From Elusimicrobia bacterium HGW-Elusimicrobia-3 (lineage in GTDB: Bacteria; Elusimicrobiota; Elusimicrobia; Elusimicrobiales; UBA9959), in NCBI GenBank assembly GCA_002840355.1, contig PHAL01000019.1, forward strand, positions 1 through 40,481: a stretch of DNA of 40,481 nucleotides. The letters run 5' to 3'. The position numbers and the translations under genes are program-made. The notes beneath the pieces are model-generated. The model was not told the origin of the DNA. It made no database searches and worked only from the letters and a program-made list of their open reading frames with translations. Positions 35,459 to 40,481 of this stretch are shown in pieces (within the stretch, counting starts at the first letter, position 1; each line of letters starts with the position of its first letter).

Positions 35459-36771
35459 TATCTCTTACCTCCGGTCTTGGCGGGCTTGCAGGCCGGGGCG
35501 GCCGCTGCCGCCGGCTTAAGCGCCATCGAAACGACGGCGGTCATGTGCGTTTCGGGGCCGTACACTTCTATCGGCACGCCCAGGGTTTCGCCCAACTTGC
35601 GCATGTTGGCGAGGCCTTCTTTGTAGTTGGGGCCGCCGCGGCGCACGTAGATCTTCACCTTGCCGTCCACCAGTTTCTGCTTGTACTCGGTCAGGGCCTT
35701 GATGATGCCCTTGAAGGTCTTGGCCACGTCGGTGAAGTTGGCGATGCCGCCGCCGATGATGAGCACCTTGCCGCGCGGGTCCCGCTTGCGCGTCATCAGG
35801 TCCAGGATGGTCCTGGCGTACTGGTAGGTGTCCTCGGCCGAAGGGTCGCCGGAGTACTCGCCGTAGTTGGCGAGGTCCTTGGAGAAGCCCAGGTCGCAGA
35901 CGGTGTCGGCGTAGATCACCGACGCGCCGCCGCCGGCCACCATGTTCCAGACGCGGCCGTCCGGGTTGAGCATCGTGAGCTTCAGGCTGGCGCCGGTGCC
36001 CTCGTCTATCTTGCGGATGAATTCCTCTTCCTTGGTATGCTTCTGCCCGAAGGAGGACGGGAACTGCAGGTCGCCCCAGACTTTGGTGCACTCGAAGGCC
36101 GCGGTGTCGTCCACGCGGGCCACCAGGTCCAGCGGCACTATCTCGTCGCCGTGGAAGGTGAAGGGATTGATCTCGAGGTAGGTGAAGTGGCCCTCGGCGT
36201 AAACCTTGTACAGCGCGCGCACGAATTCCTCTATCTGGGCTTTGCGCTTGCCGAACTCCGGCATATTGAGTTTTATGTCCTCTATGCGTGAGAGTACCGG
36301 CACCTGGGTCTCTTTCACTTTCTCCCAGTTCTCCTCTACGTAAATTCCGCCTTTGTTCGAGAGGTAGATCGTGTCGAATTTGCGGGTGGCCTTGATGGCC
36401 ACGTAGCACTCCTCGCTATCCTCGGCGTGAGGCGTGAACGGCTCTATCATGAAGACGTTCAGCTCGCCGGTGGTCTTGCCCACCGTGACCGTCTTGTTCA
36501 TGCGCTCGGCTATCCAGGCCCAGGTGGCCTTGAAGTCCTTGTTGAGGCACAGCAGGCCGTGCTTGCCGCGCTTGCCGAACAGCTGGTCGGGCTTGGCCAC
36601 CAGTTTTTCTTTGAGGAGCCAGGGGTGGTCCTTAACGAGCTTCTTCGGGTCGGTGTCAGGCCTGACCAGGGCGAGTTTTTCGGACTTGCCCTTGAAGGAC
36701 GGGATGGTCCGCGCCAGTCCGTCGAAAAGTATCTTCTTGCCTTCGTATTCCCTTATGCCGCGTTGTGCCAT
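35458..36771 (-). CDS. aclB: ATP-citrate lyase beta (small) subunit
   Basis: 437 residues from ATG 36771, with AAGGA 7 bases upstream. It corresponds to the N-terminal ATP-grasp region of eukaryotic ACLY: MAQRGIREYEGKKIL, LVAKPDQLFGKRGKHGLL, FMIEPFTPH, FTYLEINPF and the citrate-binding region MVAGGGASVIYADTV with GEYSGDPSAEDTYQYARTILDLM. It phosphorylates citrate together with AclA. The frame is open further upstream to 37086, but that stretch lies inside aconitase in another frame. The C-terminus is an Ala/Pro/Lys-rich tail. It starts 12 bases after the aconitase stop. Confidence 0.96.
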   Translation of the reverse strand: MAQRGIREYEGKKILFDGLARTIPSFKGKSEKLALVRPDTDPKKLVKDHPWLLKEKLVAKPDQLFGKRGKHGLLCLNKDFKATWAWIAERMNKTVTVGKTTGELNVFMIEPFTPHAEDSEECYVAIKATRKFDTIYLSNKGGIYVEENWEKVKETQVPVLSRIEDIKLNMPEFGKRKAQIEEFVRALYKVYAEGHFTYLEINPFTFHGDEIVPLDLVARVDDTAAFECTKVWGDLQFPSSFGQKHTKEEEFIRKIDEGTGASLKLTMLNPDGRVWNMVAGGGASVIYADTVCDLGFSKDLANYGEYSGDPSAEDTYQYARTILDLMTRKRDPRGKVLIIGGGIANFTDVAKTFKGIIKALTEYKQKLVDGKVKIYVRRGGPNYKEGLANMRKLGETLGVPIEVYGPETHMTAVVSMALKPAAAAAPACKPAKTGGKR

Positions 36772-36782
36772 GGTGTTGTCCT

Positions 36783-38717
36783 TTATTTGCCGGTAGTCTG
36801 GTTCAGGAGGCCGCCAGCCGTGAGGATGGCCCTCTGGCGCCCGGAGAGGGCGCAGACGCATTCTATGGAGGCGCCGGTGCGCTTGTTCTTGAGCAGTATC
36901 GGCCGGTCCTCGGCGAAAGCGGCGCGCCAGTCGCCGCAGGTCAGCTTGTCCCCGGCCTGTATGGTCTCGTAGTCCGCCTGGTTCTTGAAGGTCAGCGGGG
37001 CGATGCCGAAGTTGATCAGGTTGGCCGCGTGGATGCGCTCGAAAGACTTGGCCGCCACGGCTTTCACGCCGAGGTACATCGGGCACATGGCCGCGTGTTC
37101 GCGGCTCGAGCCCTGGCCGTACGACTCGCCGGCCACTATGATGTTGTGGAAGCCGGCGGCCTGGCTCTCCTGGCAGCGCTTGTGGAAGTCGGGGTCCACG
37201 TTCTCGAACACGTACCTGGCGTAGGCCGGCACGTTGGAGCGGTACTTCAGCCGCGCGCCGGCGGGCATGATGTGGTCGGTGGTGATCTTGTCTCCCACGT
37301 GTATCATCACGGCGCCGTTCAGCTGCTCGGGCATTTTATCGTTCTTCGGGGGCTCGCCGATATTGGGGCCGCGGAATACCTCGGTGCTCTTCAGCTCCGG
37401 GGAGGGCTTGATGAACATGCTGTCGTCCACCAGGAAAGCGGCGGGCTCTTTCACGGCGGGGTATTCCACTCCGGCCTGGCGCGGGTCGGTGAACTTGCCG
37501 GTGAAGGCGGCCACGGCGGCCACCTCGGGGCTCACCAGGTACACCTGCGCGTCCTTGGTGCCGCTGCGGGCCTCGAAGTTGCGGTTGGAGGTGCGCAGGC
37601 TGACGCCGCCGCTCTTGGGCGAGAAGTGGTTGCCTATGCAGAATCCGCAGGCGCTCTCGAGGATGCGCGCGCCGGAGTCCAGCAGGTTCGTCAGCGCGCC
37701 TTTGCGGGCCATCATCTGCAGCACCTGGCGGGAGCCGGGCGCTATGCCCAGGCTGACCGTCGGGGCCACGCGGCGGCCTTTCAGGATCTCGGCCACCGTG
37801 ATCATGTCGCGGTAGGAGGAATTGGTGCAGGAGCCGATGCAGACCTGGTCAACGGGCAAGCCGGCCAGCTCGGAGACTTTCTTCACTATGCCGGGGCTGT
37901 GGGGGCAGGCGGCCATCGGCTCTACCGCCGAGAGGTCCAGGTCTATCACCCGGTCGTACTTGGCGCCGCGGTCGGCCTTCAGCTCGGTCCAGTCCGCCTC
38001 GCGGCCCTGGGCCTTCATGAATTTCTTCGTGACGTTGTCCGACGGGAACACCGAGCAGGTCACGCCCATCTCGGCGCCCATGTTGGCTATGGTCGCGCGC
38101 TGCGGCACGGAGAGGCTCTTCACGCCTTTGCCGCCGTACTCCAGCATCACGCCCACGTTGCCCTTGGTGGACAGGATCTCCAGCATCTTCAGCACTACGT
38201 CCTTGGCGGTGGCCCAGGGCTGCAGTTCGCCGGTGAGGTTGACCAGGTAGACCTTGGGGCAGGTGGTGTAGAAATTGCCGCCGCCCATCGCCACGGCCAC
38301 GTCGAGGCCGCCGGCGCCTATGGCCACCTGGCCTATGCCGCCGCCGGTGGGAGTGTGGGAATCGGAGCCGAGCAGCGTGGTGCCGGGCTTGCCGAAGCGC
38401 TCGAGGTGCACCTGGTGGCAGATGCCGTTGCCCGGGCGGGAGTAGACCACGCCGTAGCGGGCGGCCACGGTCTGCAGGTACTTGTGGTCGTCGGAGTTCT
38501 CGAAGCCGACCTGCACGGTGTTGTGGTCGACGTAGGAGACGGACAGGTCCGTCTTTATCTCTTTCAGGCCCATCGCCTCGAACTGCAGGTAGGCCATTGT
38601 GCCGGTGGCGTCCTGCGTGAGGGTCTGGTCTATGCGGATGCCGATCTCGCTGCCTTTTATGAATTCGCCTTCTTTGAGGTGGGAGGTAAGGATCTTTTCA
38701 ACGATGTTCTGTTTCAT
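36783..38717 (-). CDS. Aconitate hydratase, Aquifex-type
   Basis: 644 residues. It interconverts citrate and isocitrate through a 4Fe-4S cluster held by three cysteines, seen as GSCTNSS (one Cys) and SACGFCIGN (two Cys). LLGSDSHTPTGGGIGQVAIGAGGLDVA and the swivel-domain GESYGQGSSREHAAM are standard aconitase/LeuC-superfamily marks. At 644 residues in one chain it is shorter than AcnA/AcnB (about 890) and fits the Aquifex-type single-chain aconitase found in reductive-TCA organisms. GGAG lies 7 bases before the ATG. It is the first gene of acn-aclB-aclA, so citrate is made from isocitrate and cleaved by products of one transcript. Confidence 0.94.
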   Translation of the reverse strand: MKQNIVEKILTSHLKEGEFIKGSEIGIRIDQTLTQDATGTMAYLQFEAMGLKEIKTDLSVSYVDHNTVQVGFENSDDHKYLQTVAARYGVVYSRPGNGICHQVHLERFGKPGTTLLGSDSHTPTGGGIGQVAIGAGGLDVAVAMGGGNFYTTCPKVYLVNLTGELQPWATAKDVVLKMLEILSTKGNVGVMLEYGGKGVKSLSVPQRATIANMGAEMGVTCSVFPSDNVTKKFMKAQGREADWTELKADRGAKYDRVIDLDLSAVEPMAACPHSPGIVKKVSELAGLPVDQVCIGSCTNSSYRDMITVAEILKGRRVAPTVSLGIAPGSRQVLQMMARKGALTNLLDSGARILESACGFCIGNHFSPKSGGVSLRTSNRNFEARSGTKDAQVYLVSPEVAAVAAFTGKFTDPRQAGVEYPAVKEPAAFLVDDSMFIKPSPELKSTEVFRGPNIGEPPKNDKMPEQLNGAVMIHVGDKITTDHIMPAGARLKYRSNVPAYARYVFENVDPDFHKRCQESQAAGFHNIIVAGESYGQGSSREHAAMCPMYLGVKAVAAKSFERIHAANLINFGIAPLTFKNQADYETIQAGDKLTCGDWRAAFAEDRPILLKNKRTGASIECVCALSGRQRAILTAGGLLNQTTGK

Positions 38718-38898
38718 GGAGCGCTCCTTAAAACTCTTGTACCCGCGCGCGTGATCTTCGCGGTATATTTATATTCTCTCAAAAAACGAGGGGGTTTGCC
38801 AATTTGACGAAAGGCAAGCCGCCCTTCAAACGCGCCCGCCTCGATTTTTAAAGGGGCGGCAGCCGGCTAATTTAATAGAATAGTCCCTTGGCGCGCCT
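38718..38898. promoter_or_regulatory. Divergent control region between acn and the nitrogenase-like genes
   Basis: No gene. Leftward, an AT-rich stretch at about 38764-38780 (TATAAATATA on the minus strand) could hold the acn operon -10; the -35 is unclear. Rightward, TAGAAT at 38876-38881 is a -10 candidate, giving a leader of about 11 bases for the gene at 38899. A GCCGCCC/GGGCGGC inverted repeat with a 23-base loop (about 38819-38860) lies between. These are weak signals; the region is mostly defined by what flanks it. Confidence 0.35.
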
Positions 38899-40188
38899 AT
38901 GAAAGAGATACGTGAAGCCTTTCCTAAAACCTATACCCTGCCCTACCACCTGGGCGCTTACCTGGCCGTGAACGCGGTCGCGGACGCCTGCCTGGTGGTG
39001 GACGGCCTCAGCTGCGCGCTGCCCAAGGCCGACCTGGTGGCGGGCAACCACGACCTGAACTCCACCCTCTTCTCCGCGCTGGGGCGCGACCGGGTGCTGG
39101 CCACCGGGACCGGGCCGCTGCCGCAGGCCGCTAACCCGGAAAAAAATCTCACGGAGCTGTTGCGTACCGCCGCGAATTCCGGTTCTTACGGGACCGTGCT
39201 GGTGACGGGCCTGCCGTACATGGCTTTGGCCGGGCTGGATTATGACGGCGTGGCCGCCGCCGTGCGCGGCCGGGCGCCGGTGGGGGCCGTACCCGCCCTC
39301 TCGATGGACGAGGACTGGCTGGACGGCTATGACAGGTCCCTGGAGGCGCTGGTCTCGCTGCTGCCGCCGCGGCGGCGCGCCCTGAAGAAGAACACGGTGG
39401 CCCTGGCCGGCTATCTCTATGACCGCGGCGAGGGCGACCACCGCGCCAACCTCGCCGAACTGCGGCGCCTGCTGGGCCTGGCCGGCCTGGAACTGGCCTG
39501 CGTGCTCCCCGGCGGCACTGATTTTAAGTCCTGGGAGGCCGCGCTGGGCGCCTCGGTGGTAGTCTCGCTGCCGTATGGCCGCCGCGCCGCCGCCCGCCTG
39601 GCCGCCCACACCGGCGCCCGGCTGGTGGAGACCGGCCTGCCGCTGGGCCTGGCCGGCACTTCGGACTGGCTGCTGGCCGCGCGCAAGGCCGCCGGCCTGA
39701 AGGGGCCGCTGCCGCCCGCGCTGGCCGCGGAGGAGCGCGCCGCCGCCGCGGCCATGGCCCGCGCCCTCGGAGCCCTGCCCCCCGGCGGCCTGGTCTTCGC
39801 CGGGGACCCGCACCTTTTCGCGGCCGTAGCCGGTTTCGCGCGCGAGATCGGCCTGCGCGTCGCCGCCGCTTTCCTCAACTGCCGCAGCCGCGCGCTGCCC
39901 CCGGGCTGCCGGGCGCCGCTGCTGATGTTCTCCCCGCCGGTGGAGGCCGCGCGGCGCGCCCTCGCGGGCCTGGGCGAGTACGACAGGCCGGGCCTCGCCG
40001 TCTGCGATTATTTCGCCAGGGCCGAAGGCCTGGCCGGCGGCGCGGCCTGCGCCGAGCTGGGCTTCCCTTCTTATACCCGCCACTGCCTGCACGACGAGCC
40101 TTTCCTGTGCTATTCCGGGGCGGCCGCGCTGGCCGGCCGACTGCTCAACGCCTCCCTCGAGTCCCTGGCGCGCGGGGGCGCGCGATGA
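38899..40188 (+). CDS. Nitrogenase component-1-like protein (NifD/NifK superfamily)
   Basis: 429 residues. The layout is that of the nitrogenase component 1 / oxidoreductase family (NifDK, NifEN, BchNB, CfbD): an N-terminal GAYLAVNAVADACLVVDGLSCALPKADL with two Cys (31 and 39) where NifD-type proteins have HGPxGC, a middle Rossmann segment with VLVTGLPYMALAGLDYDGV, and a C-terminal CAELGFPSYTRHCLHDEPFLCYSGAAALAGRL, the family's ELGFPS...PFLxYxG ending. It is about 70-100 residues shorter than NifD. The nitrogenase HGPxGC motif is changed to DGLSC. Cofactor and substrate are unknown. It overlaps a NifH-like gene by four bases (ATGA), so the two are co-produced. No Shine-Dalgarno sequence is clear. 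Confidence 0.75.
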   Translation: MKEIREAFPKTYTLPYHLGAYLAVNAVADACLVVDGLSCALPKADLVAGNHDLNSTLFSALGRDRVLATGTGPLPQAANPEKNLTELLRTAANSGSYGTVLVTGLPYMALAGLDYDGVAAAVRGRAPVGAVPALSMDEDWLDGYDRSLEALVSLLPPRRRALKKNTVALAGYLYDRGEGDHRANLAELRRLLGLAGLELACVLPGGTDFKSWEAALGASVVVSLPYGRRAAARLAAHTGARLVETGLPLGLAGTSDWLLAARKAAGLKGPLPPALAAEERAAAAAMARALGALPPGGLVFAGDPHLFAAVAGFAREIGLRVAAAFLNCRSRALPPGCRAPLLMFSPPVEAARRALAGLGEYDRPGLAVCDYFARAEGLAGGAACAELGFPSYTRHCLHDEPFLCYSGAAALAGRLLNASLESLARGGAR

Positions 40189-40481
40189 AAAATTTCGAGA
40201 GCGCGGTCTTCTTCGGCAAGGGAGGCATCGGCAAAAGCACCATCGCCTCCAATTTCTCCGCCCTGCTCGGCGCCGCGGGCCGCAAGGTACTGCACGTGGG
40301 CTGCGACCCCAAGCTGGATTCCACGCTGTCGCTGGCCGGGCGGCACATAGGTCCGTTCGGCGATTCCGGCGGCCCCGAGGCGGGGGCGCGCCTGCGCGAG
40401 TTCATACAGCCGGCGGCCGTGCCCGGCGTGCATTGCGTGGAAGCGGGCGGCCCGCGGGCCGGCCTGGGCTGCGCCGGGGCC
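40185..40481 (+). CDS. NifH-like ATPase (nitrogenase reductase family), cut by window edge
   Basis: 99 residues visible, no stop. The family marks are in place: FFGKGGIGKSTIASNFSALL (P-loop with the switch Lys), VGCDPKLDSTL, and EAGGPRAGLGCAGA, whose Cys aligns with NifH Cys97, one of the two that bridge the dimer's 4Fe-4S cluster. NifH/BchL/CfbC-type proteins hydrolyse ATP to pass low-potential electrons to a component-1 partner. The gene starts within the stop of the component-1-like gene (ATGA). The Switch II and second cluster Cys lie beyond the window. The GCAG and EAGGP motifs distinguish it from MinD/ParA relatives. Confidence 0.88.
   Translation, partial: MKNFESAVFFGKGGIGKSTIASNFSALLGAAGRKVLHVGCDPKLDSTLSLAGRHIGPFGDSGGPEAGARLREFIQPAAVPGVHCVEAGGPRAGLGCAGA

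Noticed and set aside
40185-40481. NifH-like gene as ParA/MinD ATPase
   Set aside because: GCDPKLDST, EAGGP and GCAG motifs with a cluster Cys are NifH-family specific, and the partner gene is component-1-like.

Overview
The window is a GC-rich bacterial chromosome segment, densely packed and free of recognisable tRNA, rRNA, insertion sequences, prophage or CRISPR. It carries the replication-start neighbourhood (dnaA, dnaN, a DciA/DUF721 gene, gyrB, gyrA) with tandem consensus DnaA boxes, so it very probably contains or borders oriC. Genes left of about 21.5 kb run almost entirely leftward and genes just right of it run rightward, as expected around a bidirectional origin. A GyrB with the long insert typical of Gram-negative enzymes, TldD/TldE, PilT and exported PAP2 and muramidase-like proteins point to a Gram-negative cell. 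ATP-citrate lyase, an Aquifex-type aconitase and a nitrogenase-like pair suggest an anaerobic or microaerobic autotroph-like organism from an uncultured lineage. Elusimicrobiota is my best guess, but no marker here settles it.

Layout, left to right. 0-6 kb, leftward: asparagine synthase (C-terminus cut by the window edge), a secreted PAP2 phosphatase, a P-loop kinase-like protein and three membrane-associated proteins of unknown role. 6-9.3 kb: the tldD-tldE protease pair, preceded by a 350-nt A-depleted transcription unit with a near-consensus promoter and an intrinsic terminator, which I read as an undescribed RNA or regulatory leader. 9.3-11 kb: a secreted protein with a lambda-R-like (GH104) lytic domain, and a MarC membrane protein. 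11-19.3 kb: gyrA, gyrB, DUF721, dnaN, dnaA and the putative oriC; recF is absent. 19.3-21.5 kb: a B12-binding radical SAM protein behind a DUF2064-like protein.

21.5-26.2 kb, rightward: a NadD-YqeK fusion, a LytR_C protein, pilT, a cyclic-nucleotide-binding protein and a ribosome silencing factor RsfS carrying a long histone-H1-like Lys/Ala tail. 26.2-29.6 kb: argS, then an ECF sigma factor and a DUF4097 membrane protein, each preceded by the same 28-bp two-box promoter, which makes a visible autoregulated circuit. 29.6-33.4 kb: a PduO-like adenosyltransferase with an eroded motif, a small conserved protein, an Nfu-type protein, a PHP phosphoesterase, GDPD and quinolinate synthase (nadA; nadD lies in the same window). 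33.38-33.57 kb: a 194-bp multi-hairpin element bounded by perfect 20-bp inverted repeats. 33.6-38.7 kb, leftward: the operon acn-aclB-aclA, which turns citrate/isocitrate chemistry into acetyl-CoA and oxaloacetate and is a hallmark of the reductive TCA cycle. 38.9 kb to the end, rightward: a nitrogenase component-1-like protein overlapping the start of a NifH-like ATPase that runs off the window.

The best candidates for something new are the A-depleted RNA/leader (8.83-9.22 kb), the nitrogenase-like pair at the right edge, the 194-bp structured element, the RsfS-H1 fusion and the ECF circuit. All calls are from reading sequence only; no database search, alignment or folding program was run.
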